Part shown: positions 42,315 through 50,677 of the stretch, in pieces
Layout of the letters: every line of letters starts with the position of its first letter
Numbering within the stretch: the first letter of the stretch is position 1
Source of the DNA: Clostridium_AI sp002297865
GTDB lineage: Bacteria; Bacillota; Clostridia; Lachnospirales; Lachnospiraceae
Direction: 5' to 3'
Length of the DNA stretch: 64,000 nucleotides
Assembly: GCA_937903005.1 (NCBI GenBank)
Contig: CALFNR010000127.1
Location: 1 to 64,000 of the forward strand
Program-made: the position numbers and the translations under genes
The notes under the pieces: model-generated
What the model saw: only the letters and a program-made list of their open reading frames with translations
What the model was told of the DNA's origin: nothing
Databases searched by the model: none

Positions 42315-43502
42315 ATGAATGCCATACTAGAAAGTGCGAGAAAGTTACAAGATGAGCTTGTTGCAATGCGGAGAGAAATTCATGAAAATCCTGAAGTTGG
42401 AGATAAACTCCCTATTACAAAGACATTTGTAATGAATAAGTTAAGAGAATTTGGATATGAGCCAGAAGAGATTTGTGAGAGTGGAATCGTTGCAACCATT
42501 GAAGGGAAAAAGCCAGGAAAAGTAATTCTGTTAAGAGCAGATATGGATTCCTTACCAGTGAAAGAAGAAACACAGTGTTCTTTTAAGTCAACCAATGGTA
42601 ACATGCATGCTTGTGGACATGACATGCATACAACAATGCTATTGGGAGCATCTAAGTTATTAAAAGAGTATCAAGATGAGATAGAGGGTACAGTTAAATT
42701 AGTATTCCAGCCAAATGAAGAAGGGTTTAAGGGTGCAAAGAATATGCTTAAGGCTGGAGTCCTTGAGAATCCTAAGGTTGATGCCGCTTTGGCAATGCAT
42801 GTGCATTCTGGGACACCAACTAACGTAGTCATTTACGGATTGGGAACAAGTATTGCGGGTTGTACGGTCTTTCGTATTATAGCAGAGGGAACAAGCTGTC
42901 ATGGTGCAATGCCAGAAACAGGTGTAGACCCAATCAATATTGCGGCACATATTTATTTGGCTCTCCAAGAGATTACAAGCCGTGAGATATCAGCAACCGA
43001 ATCGGTAGTGATAACTGTTGGAAAATTTATTAGTGGAGAGACTCATAATGTAATTCCAGGAAAAGCTGTCTTGGAAGGAACAATTCGATATCATAAGAAG
43101 GATATGGGCGATTTCGTTTATAAAAGAATGGAAGAAATTGTAGAAACTACAGCAAAGATGTTCCGAGGAAAAGCTACCATAGAGGAAGTTGCTTCAGTAC
43201 CACCTTTGGTTAATGATGAAAAACTAGCAGATGAAATCGGAGGATATATTAAAGATATCGTAGGAGAAAAATCCGTTGTCTCATACCGAGGAAGTGGTAT
43301 GGGATCGGAAGATTTTGCGTCTTATACCTATGAGGTGCCATCAATGTACCTAATGTTAGGAGCGGGAACCAAAGAGGAAAATCCTCAATATGGATATCCG
43401 ATGCATCATCCGAGTGTCGTGTTTAATGAGGATATTTTATCGACGGGAGCAGCGATTCATACGTATAGTGCAATTCAATGGTTAAAACATCATAAAGATT
43501 AA
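42315..43502 (+). CDS. M20 family amidohydrolase (M20D, N-acyl-amino-acid type)
   Basis: The 395-residue enzyme has the di-metal motifs ACGHDMHT and QPNEEGFKGAK, HENPEVG near the start, and the dimerisation domain with HGAMPETGVDPINIAAH. These are typical of M20D amidohydrolases that cleave N-acyl amino acids or hippurate. There is no signal peptide. ATG 42315 is preceded by AAAGGAGG, which fixes the start over the frame opening at 42279. The natural substrate is unknown. Confidence 0.88.
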   Translation: MNAILESARKLQDELVAMRREIHENPEVGDKLPITKTFVMNKLREFGYEPEEICESGIVATIEGKKPGKVILLRADMDSLPVKEETQCSFKSTNGNMHACGHDMHTTMLLGASKLLKEYQDEIEGTVKLVFQPNEEGFKGAKNMLKAGVLENPKVDAALAMHVHSGTPTNVVIYGLGTSIAGCTVFRIIAEGTSCHGAMPETGVDPINIAAHIYLALQEITSREISATESVVITVGKFISGETHNVIPGKAVLEGTIRYHKKDMGDFVYKRMEEIVETTAKMFRGKATIEEVASVPPLVNDEKLADEIGGYIKDIVGEKSVVSYRGSGMGSEDFASYTYEVPSMYLMLGAGTKEENPQYGYPMHHPSVVFNEDILSTGAAIHTYSAIQWLKHHKD

Positions 43503-43524
43503 CCAGACATTTTATTAAATTAAA

Positions 43525-43567
43525 AAAGGTTAGGTCGCAGAATCAAGGCTTCTGAGACCTAACCTTT
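43525..43567. terminator. Bidirectional terminator
   Basis: AAAGGTTAGGTC (43525-43536) pairs with GACCTAACCTTT (43556-43567), with extra CAGAA/TTCTG pairs inside. It serves the convergent amidohydrolase and cellulase genes. Confidence 0.8.
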
Positions 43568-43583
43568 AAGTTTTTAATGTTTT

Positions 43584-45143
43584 TTATTGAATTGTGAATT
43601 GTACATTATTAGAACGAGAAGAACCTTGAATACCAAAAGTGATACTTTGTCCTTTTTCTAGTCTTGCGTTCCATGATAATGGTGTGATTACATAGTAACT
43701 GCCTTCTTCTTTTAGGTTTATACACCAGGAGTTTGTAATCGTAATATCAGATTTTTTCACTTTAATTGTCCAAGTATTTACTGTGGAACCTTCGTTCTTA
43801 ACCTCTATCTGGTACTCAAAACCAGAACCCCAATCATTTAATTTAGGCACAACTTTGAGTCCGCTAGTTTGAGAAGGTGCCTGTGAAGGTACTTGTGAAG
43901 GTGCTTGAGAAGGTGTCTGTGATGGTTGTTGAGATGGTGTTGGTTTCTGATTTGGATCAGATTTACATGGTGTACCATCTACATGTTTCATGACTGCCTG
44001 AATAATTGCTGGGTCTTTCCATTGTAAGTTGGAACGATCTATGTACATATGGGCTTCACCTGAATTGGTTGGATTGTAATAGACATTGTTATCCCACAGA
44101 CACATAGCAATGCTATTATATTTTTCTGCAAGACCGAAGTAATAATCTGCCCATTTTACTCTTTCGGATGTATTGTTTTTATTTGATGCTCCCATCTCGC
44201 CAATCACAACTGGTATTCCTTGATTTAAGTATTTACCGTTTAAATCAGAGAAAAGGGAATCAAGAGATGCTTTGTCATAAAACTTGTCTGTTCCATTTGC
44301 GTTAAGAGCAAAATCATAAGGTGTGTATGCGTGAACGGATACAATTAATCTTCCAGAAGCGGAGTCTTTTGGAAGTTTGAAAGAATCCACCATACATCCA
44401 TCGCATGAAGCACCGTATCCAGGAACCATGACGCATCTTGTGGCATTGTTACCACCTGTAGCACGAATTGCATCTAATGCTACCTGGTTGTAATCGTTGA
44501 TACAAGCAATTGCTTCTTTTACTGCATTATTTGGATTGTTACGTGGGAACCACCATTCATCGCTTGTTCCTACAAGTCTTGGTTCGTTCATTGTTTCAAA
44601 TACTAAGTGTGAATCGTAATTTTTGAATTTGTTTCCAACCTGTGTCCAGATGGATTTAAAGAATTTCTCAGATTCAGATTTTTTCGCATTTGTTGGAGAA
44701 TAATAATTGGTGTCATGGTGAGTATTTAAAATTACATACATGTCATTGTCGATTGCATAGTCAACGATCTCTTTTACACGTGACATCCAGAAATCAGCAA
44801 TCTGATAGTTGGAACCGGTTGTGTATTGTCCCCAAGATACTGGAATTCGGATGGTGTTGAAACCTGCTGCTCCAACGGTACGAATCAATTCGCGTGTTAC
44901 TGTTGGGTTACCCCAAGCTGTTTCGTTTGAACTTATTGCTGGAGTATATTCTCCAAGAGAGTCTAATGAATTGCCGAGATTCCATCCAGCGGTCATATCT
45001 GCTACTACCTCGTTTGCAGTTTTGTTTGTTGCATCTGCTGCATCTACCTGAATTCCTTTTGTAGGTACGGAACCTGCTAATAAGATTGCGGATAATGCTA
45101 GTGCAGCTACTTTGCGAAAACCTTTTAAACTTAGTTTGTGCAT
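43584..45143 (-). CDS. Secreted GH5 endoglucanase with C-terminal cellulose-binding module
   Basis: The 519-residue protein hydrolyses beta-1,4-glucan. A signal peptide covers about residues 1-33. The GH5 barrel (about 40-385) shows GWNLGNSLDS, NTIRIPVSWGQY, the acid/base Glu in ETMNEPR and the nucleophile Glu in PVVIGEMGAS. A Pro/Ser/Gln linker of PSQAPSQ-type repeats follows, then a CBM2-like module of about 95 residues (WGSGFEYQIEVKNEG through SFxIQGSS). The GWNLGN start suggests GH5 subfamily 4. ATG 45143 follows AAGGAGGGG. The free-acting, non-dockerin design indicates a secreted soluble cellulase. Confidence 0.9.
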   Translation of the reverse strand: MHKLSLKGFRKVAALALSAILLAGSVPTKGIQVDAADATNKTANEVVADMTAGWNLGNSLDSLGEYTPAISSNETAWGNPTVTRELIRTVGAAGFNTIRIPVSWGQYTTGSNYQIADFWMSRVKEIVDYAIDNDMYVILNTHHDTNYYSPTNAKKSESEKFFKSIWTQVGNKFKNYDSHLVFETMNEPRLVGTSDEWWFPRNNPNNAVKEAIACINDYNQVALDAIRATGGNNATRCVMVPGYGASCDGCMVDSFKLPKDSASGRLIVSVHAYTPYDFALNANGTDKFYDKASLDSLFSDLNGKYLNQGIPVVIGEMGASNKNNTSERVKWADYYFGLAEKYNSIAMCLWDNNVYYNPTNSGEAHMYIDRSNLQWKDPAIIQAVMKHVDGTPCKSDPNQKPTPSQQPSQTPSQAPSQVPSQAPSQTSGLKVVPKLNDWGSGFEYQIEVKNEGSTVNTWTIKVKKSDITITNSWCINLKEEGSYYVITPLSWNARLEKGQSITFGIQGSSRSNNVQFTIQ

Positions 45144-45164
45144 TTATACCCCTCCTTGATTATT

Positions 45165-45205
45165 TTGTATAATTAAATTATACAATTAGTACATAAATTA
45201 GTCAA
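45165..45205 (-). promoter_or_regulatory. Cellulase promoter with palindrome over the -10 box
   Basis: On the minus strand TTGACT (45205-45200) and TATAAT (45182-45177) are 17 bases apart. A 9-bp perfect inverted repeat, TTGTATAAT and ATTATACAA around TAA (45165-45185), covers the -10 box and the start point, a likely operator position. Confidence 0.7.
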
Positions 45206-45289
45206 TCGGGCAAGGATTTTCTGTGATATTAGTCAAATTTGATGACTATAATATACAGATTTCAATGAATAACATATAAAATGAAATCT

Positions 45290-45346
45290 AAAAAGACCCG
45301 TTCCTACTAAAATCCTATTGGATTCTTGCTAAGAACAGGTCTTTTT
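45290..45346. terminator. Terminator between lysin and cellulase genes
   Basis: AAAAAGACC-GTTC and GAAC-GGTCTTTTT arms enclose a long loop with an inner AATCC/GGATT stem. On the minus strand it ends the CHAP lysin transcript, which stops at 45460, about 115 bases upstream. Confidence 0.65.
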
Positions 45347-45459
45347 CCTCTTTCATACATTTCATCCCATGTAATACCGTAGTAAATGGAAAGATATTGT
45401 TAAGTTGTTTCTGGAAGGAATAAGTTTCTTATGTAGTTGTATTACATAGATGTAACATA

Positions 45460-46341
45460 TTATTTGTTATAAAGTGTGTACATTGTGTTTGGACCAGCAT
45501 AGCCGTCTGCATCTAAGCCGTTATTGGCCTGGAATTTGATAACTGCATCGCGGCAACCAGAACCAAAGATACCATCCAAACCGCTTGGGTTATAACCGTG
45601 GCAATATAACATACCCTGTAATAAGTAAACAGCATTACCTGTACTGTTAAGGGAAAGAGTTTTTACAGCTGCTTTTGAGTTAGCACCAAATGCACCGTCG
45701 GCTGTTACACCAAGTACTTTTTGGTATGCTTTTGTGGCAGCAGTTTTTGTCTTAGGTCCGAATGCACCGTCTACAGTTAAACCAGAAGAATAGTTGCTAT
45801 TTAACCAGCTTTGGAATTTGGAGATCATGTTCTGTGTTGGTTGTGGATCTGTGGTACCGGAACCATCATAATCTCTTACGCGGCCATATCCGATAATGTA
45901 TTTATTGGATGCATCAATAGTACGGTAGCCAACTTTATCGCTAATGTTACCTTCGATTGTTTTAATGGTGCTGCCAGATACACTTACAACATAACCAGTA
46001 TGTGTTGAGTCGCTTTGGGTGTGACTGTCAGAGAAGAAGATGACATCACCTTTTTGTGGTGTATAAGTTCCGCCATAACCTTTTGCGATTGCGTATCGAC
46101 CTGCTTTTTTAAATGCGGAGACACCTGCATCACAACCTGCGTAAGTTGGAACAAGGCTAATTGGTGCATTAACCTGTCTTGCGACTACCGTTACGAAGAT
46201 TGCGCACCATGGGGTACTCATGTTGAAATTAGAACCAGTTAGATTGTTATAGTATTTGATGAATTGGTCATCACCGTTAGGTTCAGACGCCCCTAAATAT
46301 GAGATTGCTTTTGTGATAATTTCATCAGCCATTCTTGCCAT
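45460..46341 (-). CDS. CHAP-domain peptidoglycan hydrolase with two PG-binding domains
   Basis: The 293-residue protein has an N-terminal CHAP amidase/endopeptidase domain (catalytic Cys in STPWCAIFV, His in THTGYVVSV). Two peptidoglycan-binding type 1 domains follow (VDGAFGPKTKTA and GVTADGAFGANSKAA, plus LDGIFGSGCRDAV). There is no signal peptide, which recalls phage endolysins and stand-alone lysins of Lachnospiraceae. ATG 46341 follows TAGGAGGAATTTATT. No holin or other phage gene is adjacent, so the role in lysis or cell-wall turnover is undecided. Confidence 0.85.
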   Translation of the reverse strand: MARMADEIITKAISYLGASEPNGDDQFIKYYNNLTGSNFNMSTPWCAIFVTVVARQVNAPISLVPTYAGCDAGVSAFKKAGRYAIAKGYGGTYTPQKGDVIFFSDSHTQSDSTHTGYVVSVSGSTIKTIEGNISDKVGYRTIDASNKYIIGYGRVRDYDGSGTTDPQPTQNMISKFQSWLNSNYSSGLTVDGAFGPKTKTAATKAYQKVLGVTADGAFGANSKAAVKTLSLNSTGNAVYLLQGMLYCHGYNPSGLDGIFGSGCRDAVIKFQANNGLDADGYAGPNTMYTLYNK

Positions 46342-46615
46342 AATAAATTCCTCCTATTAATTTACATTTTTGTTACAGCCTTTCCATTTGCTTGCATAAG
46401 TTTATTTCCTTCATACCTTATAAAAAGGCGTGGAAAATGAAAGTGTAAACTAAGTGGTGAAAAAATAGTGATGGTTGGAATGTTATGAGTTAGGGCATAT
46501 GAACAGTAGGGGAGCGGTTAAAACCAACAGAAAAGATACTTTATTGGTAAAAGTATTGAAGAAACTGTAGAATGTTTGTGGCAATGATATTATTTGTGTT
46601 TGATTAGTTTGTGAT

Positions 46616-46711
46616 GAACATTATAAGGAACAGGAACTAATCGAATTACGCAAGCGTAACAAGCAGCTTGAGATGGAGAACGGTATTTTAAAGCAAGCGG
46701 CGCTGATATAA
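46616..46711 (+). pseudogene. IS3-family transposase OrfA fragment
   Basis: The 31 residues EHYKEQELIELRKRNKQLEM and following ENGILKQAAL match the C-terminal leucine-zipper part of IS3 OrfA (ELRKRNKQLEMENDILKQAA type). There is no start, helix-turn-helix or OrfB, and no inverted repeats were found. It is an insertion remnant. Confidence 0.7.
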
Positions 46712-46761
46712 AAGAGGAAAAAACACTCTCGGACGAAAATAGATGTGATTTAAAACAATGT

Positions 46762-47154
46762 TCACTTTCCTAATCCAATCGCTTTATTAATACTATCAAT
46801 GTACGTTGCCCCTGAACGTTTTCCATGCAGAATTTTTCCTAGATACTGTTTACTTGTTCCTACCTTTTTAGCAAGTTCAACTTGTGTCATGTTTAGTTCA
46901 ATCAGTCTACATTTAACCTCCTGCCCATAAGGAGTCAATGTATTTTCTCTCGCTGCATACTGGCTAGAGCTAGATAACAATTCCTGATTAATATGTCCTA
47001 GATACATAGTCCCTGACCGTTCACCAAATATAATTTTTCCTAGATACTGTTTACTTGTTCCTACCTTTTCAGCTAATTCTACCTGCGTCATACCCATTTT
47101 GACAAGCTGGCATTTTAAATCCTTTCCATATGGGGTAAGCTCTCTTATTAACAT
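46762..47154 (-). CDS. DNA-binding protein made of two tandem XRE-type HTH units
   Basis: The 130-residue protein holds two copies of one unit, LTPYGKDLKCQLVKMGMTQV-type followed by ELAEKVGTSKQYLGKI and an FGERSG turn (residues about 7-48 and 74-115), with a 25-residue Ser-rich spacer. Each is a Cro/C1-type helix-turn-helix. The two copies are also close at DNA level: a stretch with CTAGATACTGTTTACTTGTT occurs in both (near 46838 and 47039). ATG 47154 follows AAAGGTG; a GTG at 47166 is less likely. It would bind DNA as a two-headed monomer; target unknown. Confidence 0.7.
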   Translation of the reverse strand: MLIRELTPYGKDLKCQLVKMGMTQVELAEKVGTSKQYLGKIIFGERSGTMYLGHINQELLSSSSQYAARENTLTPYGQEVKCRLIELNMTQVELAKKVGTSKQYLGKILHGKRSGATYIDSINKAIGLGK

Positions 47155-47196
47155 TGATTCACACACCTTTCTCTCTCAAATATCTCTGAAATCTAT

Positions 47197-47454
47197 CTAA
47201 CCTGTTTGAGTTTTGGGAAGAAACTGTTTTACAAGTTCTCGATATGCTTTTGTCACACTATGTTCTTCCTTGTTTCGCATAGTTACGGTTTTGGTGCTCT
47301 GTTCAAATGACAGGCTCTTATTGTCAATCACCAAATTCAAGCGTCTGTTACTAATCTGCTTTTTGCATAGTAGCTGACCGACCGCTCTATGAAACAGAAG
47401 ACGGAATCTGTCTGGGATAACAGGAAGTTCTAAAACTCCGATGAGCGGAAAAAT
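47197..47454 (-). pseudogene. Open frame without start, remnant of an unidentified gene
   Basis: Between a stop at 47457-47455 and the TAG at 47199-47197 the minus strand encodes 85 residues ending TKAYRELVKQFLPKTQTG. The composition (PVIPDRFRLLFHRAVGQLL, VIDNKSLSFEQSTKTVTM) looks like real protein, but the only Met lies late and there is no ribosome site at the frame opening. I do not recognise the family. It is taken as a truncated gene in a decayed region. Confidence 0.45.
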
Positions 47455-47880
47455 CTAATTATGACATGCCCTGCTCTTTTGTAACCAGAATAATGGGCAA
47501 TGTACTGTTTGGGTTTAAATGTTCTTCACACAAGGAAATTCCTTTTTCTGGCATTCTTTAGGGGGAGCAGCATATCTGGAGATCAATTCGCTCTTTTTGA
47601 CTTCTAGATATGCCACATAATTCAACAGTCGTTCTAGATGAGACAAGGCTCATCTGAAAAGTAATTCTTTTCGTGTCAACTTAGATGTCAACTTAGGATG
47701 TCCGTAATTAAGTCAACGTTTGCTGTCTGCTTACGCTTGGTACTAAATGATACGATTCATTATGTAGATATTCTGCCCCCAAAAGATTTGTGTATGTATG
47801 CGTAAATGTCATCTACCAGTATGACTGTAACTATCCTGCAAACAGTTGCTCTCGGATTACTCTGCCTGCTTACGGAGAAA
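47455..47880. other. Decayed DNA without genes
   Basis: No frame with start and site is seen on either strand. Short pieces read like broken coding sequence on the minus strand (for example LCEEHLNPNSTLPIILVTKE). It connects the truncated gene to repeat copy R2 and probably is an old insertion or deletion scar. Confidence 0.4.
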
Positions 47881-48000
47881 AAAAGTGTGAATTTCTAACA
47901 CCCTCGTAACTTAAGTTAACTAAAAGGAACTCACACTTTGTCACGCCGAACGGGAGCCGCTTTTTTAGCGACTTAGTTCCTTACCCGCTGGTGCGCATTC
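47881..48000 (-). repeat. Structured dispersed repeat, copy R2
   Basis: On the minus strand it aligns with R1 (17461-17581) from end to end. The hairpin arms are CAAAGTGTGAGT (47940-47929) and TTCACACTTTT (near 47891-47881). The second stem reads GTCGCT/AGCGGC, so a G-T pair replaces a G-C pair and pairing is retained. The loop keeps CTTAAG and ACGAGGGTGT. Confidence 0.75.
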
Positions 48001-48273
48001 TTACAAAGTTAAAAATAAGCCTCATGCCACCAAACTGTGTGTAGTATGAGACTTTGCATTAATCGTTAGATGATACCATCCTTGTGAAAAAATTGGGGTT
48101 ACTCTTGTCTTTCTAGGCTGTCTCTGTTATCTACAATAATAGTTTACTTTAGGAAGAGAAAGAGTTCAAATACTATGACATTTTGATTAAAAAAAAACGC
48201 ATTTCTGCTAAAAATAGATGCATATCAAACAACTTTTTTACATATCTGCTTAAAAATTTAACATATCTGTTTT

Positions 48274-49011
48274 CTAAAAAAAGCTTATTGATGTATAATC
48301 CTCGTATGCCTTTTTTACCTTTTCTCGATTACGTAAAGATATATTGTATCTTACCCCACCAAACATAACAACCGTAGTCCCTTCTATATGAACGATATAA
48401 GCTAAATTCACAAGAACGGAACTATTCAGCTTTACAAAATGATTAGATAGGCGTTGTTCTGCATCTTTAATACTATCGTATACTTGAATCTTTTTGCCTT
48501 TCATACGGATTTCAACTTCGTGGCTATTAGGTATTTTTTCTATACTAATAATACTTCTCTCTTTGAGTGACAGCCTTCCATTCTGAAAGGTCACCGTATT
48601 ATGATTGGAATTTTTCATACGGTATCCATTTATTAGCATAATTCCTCGATATAATGCATCTTCAAAATCATACTGATTCAATGGTTTATCTAAGAATCCA
48701 CTTAGATGGATCTGGGTTGCATCATATGCAAATTCCGAATGGGATGTAATAAAGATAAAGACTGCCAAAGGGTTGAGTTCACGTATTTTCTTTGCTAACT
48801 GGATTCCATTTAAAACGCTTCCCTTCAAATCAATATCCAGAATTGCTAATTCTATACTTGCAAGAAACTGATCATCTTCTTCCGTATAGTTTTTACGATA
48901 GGTAATGTCTGCTATTATATTTTTTTTCTTTAATAGTTCTTCTAATACATACCTATTAACCCCTAAACAAATCTCTTCATCTTCACACACATAAATCGTT
49001 AACGGTTTCAT
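48274..49011 (-). CDS. LytTR-family response regulator (AgrA-like)
   Basis: The 245-residue protein has a receiver domain with CEDEE, the phosphorylated Asp in LAILDIDLKGS and the Lys in FLDKPL. A C-terminal LytTR DNA-binding domain follows (HEVEIRMKGKKIQVYDSI, LSNHFVKLNSSVLVNLAYI). It is the output of the Agr-like circuit formed with the adjacent kinases and AgrD-like peptide. ATG 49011 follows GGGGAGG by five bases. A terminator-like hairpin (49048-49065) separates it from the peptide gene, so its level may depend on read-through or a separate promoter. Confidence 0.9.
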   Translation of the reverse strand: MKPLTIYVCEDEEICLGVNRYVLEELLKKKNIIADITYRKNYTEEDDQFLASIELAILDIDLKGSVLNGIQLAKKIRELNPLAVFIFITSHSEFAYDATQIHLSGFLDKPLNQYDFEDALYRGIMLINGYRMKNSNHNTVTFQNGRLSLKERSIISIEKIPNSHEVEIRMKGKKIQVYDSIKDAEQRLSNHFVKLNSSVLVNLAYIVHIEGTTVVMFGGVRYNISLRNREKVKKAYEDYTSISFF

Positions 49012-49047
49012 GATGTCCTCCCCTTATTCTGTATACTATGTTGAAAA

Positions 49048-49070
49048 GGGAGTGATACCACTCCCTCTTA
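49048..49070 (-). terminator. Intrinsic terminator/attenuator between agrD-like and regulator genes
   Basis: On the minus strand GGGAGTG and CACTCCC pair perfectly around four bases and TTTTC follows. It lies 36 bases upstream of the regulator start and 8 bases after the peptide stop. Confidence 0.7.
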
Positions 49071-49073
49071 CAA

Positions 49074-49223
49074 TTAGGTTTTCTTTCTCGTTTCTTTCAG
49101 TCGTTGTTTCATTTCTTCTGTTACTTTAGGTTGAAAAAAAATATAATTACATAACCAGAAATTTAGGCTTTTGTCTGCGTAATCTCTCGCAGCTTTTGAT
49201 ACAATATGTTCTAGTTTTTTCAT
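49074..49223 (-). CDS. AgrD-like autoinducer precursor peptide
   Basis: The 49-residue peptide has an N-terminal amphipathic helix (KKLEHIVSKAARDYADKSLN), a central segment WLCNYIFFQPK and a charged C-terminal tail rich in Lys, Glu and Arg. This is the three-part AgrD plan. The Cys at 25 followed by four residues and then F-Q-P-K parallels the Listeria precursor (Cys, four residues, then Y-E-P-K), which predicts a five-residue thiolactone CNYIF. AAGGAGGTG lies six bases before ATG 49223. It sits between an AgrC-like kinase and an AgrA-like regulator on one strand. No AgrB is present in the window. Confidence 0.78.
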   Translation of the reverse strand: MKKLEHIVSKAARDYADKSLNFWLCNYIFFQPKVTEEMKQRLKETRKKT

Positions 49224-49304
49224 TTCTTCACCTCCTTGTATACATTTCTCTTATTTTTCTATTTGTTAATCATTGATTAACCATTTTCCTCCTAAATCTG
49301 ATTA

Positions 49305-50588
49305 TCACCACTCACTACCAAACATATGTATTGATATTTTAACACGTCCAATCCCTTCACATTCCGTTTCCAAACACTCTCTTGTTACTATAGCCGAATA
49401 CTTCTTTGCGATTTTATCAACAATCCCAATTCCAAATCCATGCTTCTGTTTATCTTGTTTTGAAGTCTTTGCAAAATCAGCCTTTCCCTTACAAGCATTG
49501 CTACATATAATCTCATATCCATCTTCTCTTAACAATACCTGCAATGATACAAAAGCTAAGTTGCATGGTACTTTGGCGGCAGCCTCTAACCCATTAGATA
49601 TAAGATTCTGTAAAATTGAACAGATATCTTCATCATCCATTCCAAATTCTTCTACCAAAATCCGAGCATTAAAAGGTATTCTCATTTCTCTGGCAATTTG
49701 TATGAATCTGCTAATTAAAATTCTTATGGCAAGATTAGAATGATTGTAAAGTAATACTGCTTTTTCTACATCTGTAAACGCTTCCTCCATATATTCTCCT
49801 AACTCATCATATTGTTGATTATAGAACAGGTTTTTTATAACGAGCAAATTAATTGGATAACTATGCTTAAAGCGAGCAATATCCTTCACTAACTCACTTT
49901 GTTCCCTAAGTTGATTAATATCTTGATGCAAGTCTGATATATAATTGTCTTTCTTCTTTAATGAAGTTACAAAACTAAATGCATTCCATAAAAACAACAA
50001 CCACACTGCATCCAACAAAACAGACACATCTGATTGTGTTGGATATATAAATTTTCTAGACAATATGCAAAAAAGCATAACACCAATCAATACACTAAGA
50101 ATTATTTTTTTCTCATTGAGATAACAAAACTGTTTTGCTTTTATGCTTTTAAAGCAACAATAACAAATTATGAACTTTAAAAACGAAACTAAAATACCAC
50201 ATATAAAGTTTGGCATTTTATCCTGTAATATGTTTTCTACATTAACATGTACTATGATAGCATAACATTTCATTACGAGCAGTTCCGCTGCACTTAATAT
50301 ACAGAAAAAAATGAAAATACTTATTAGCTTATCATGCAAGCATCCTTCAAATAGAAATACCGTTACAATAATCAAATATACTTGTATACCAACCATTAAT
50401 ATTATTTGTATGAATGAGTTCTGCGTAGTATTTGTAATGAACTGTTTGAATATAAGTAACAAACAGTTCATTACAAATGCACCAAAACACAGTTTCTTGT
50501 TTTTCTGAATATACAATGTAGACATCGACTTGTACCATAAGAGAGGATCAATCCAGCCAGTTAAAATAGCCTCAAGTATGAAAGCCAT
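49305..50588 (-). CDS. AgrC-like sensor histidine kinase, intact
   Basis: The 427-residue protein has about six N-terminal membrane helices (residues 1-205) and a cytoplasmic HPK10-type kinase part. The phospho-acceptor His is in FKHSYPINLL (Asp usual after His is Ser), the N-box is LQNLISNGLEAA and the G-box HGFGIGIVDKIAKKY. In AgrC proteins the membrane part binds the cyclic peptide. ATG 50588 follows AAGGAGAGAG. Its own promoter lies at 50651-50623. It starts WIDPLLWYKSMSTL, nearly the same as the neighbouring kinase, so the pair arose by duplication. Confidence 0.85.
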   Translation of the reverse strand: MAFILEAILTGWIDPLLWYKSMSTLYIQKNKKLCFGAFVMNCLLLIFKQFITNTTQNSFIQIILMVGIQVYLIIVTVFLFEGCLHDKLISIFIFFCILSAAELLVMKCYAIIVHVNVENILQDKMPNFICGILVSFLKFIICYCCFKSIKAKQFCYLNEKKIILSVLIGVMLFCILSRKFIYPTQSDVSVLLDAVWLLFLWNAFSFVTSLKKKDNYISDLHQDINQLREQSELVKDIARFKHSYPINLLVIKNLFYNQQYDELGEYMEEAFTDVEKAVLLYNHSNLAIRILISRFIQIAREMRIPFNARILVEEFGMDDEDICSILQNLISNGLEAAAKVPCNLAFVSLQVLLREDGYEIICSNACKGKADFAKTSKQDKQKHGFGIGIVDKIAKKYSAIVTRECLETECEGIGRVKISIHMFGSEW

Positions 50589-50622
50589 CTTACTCTCTCC
50601 TTATTCCGTTTTTTACCTTTTC

Positions 50623-50651
50623 ATTATAACATAATCTACGTTTGAAGACAA
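50623..50651 (-). promoter_or_regulatory. Promoter of the second kinase and agrD-like gene
   Basis: On the minus strand TTGTCT (50651-50646) and TATAAT (50628-50623) are 17 bases apart, 35 bases before the kinase start. It can drive the kinase and the peptide gene independently of the upstream kinase. Confidence 0.6.
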
Positions 50652-50677
50652 CGAACTCGTACTCTCAAGTAATAGTC

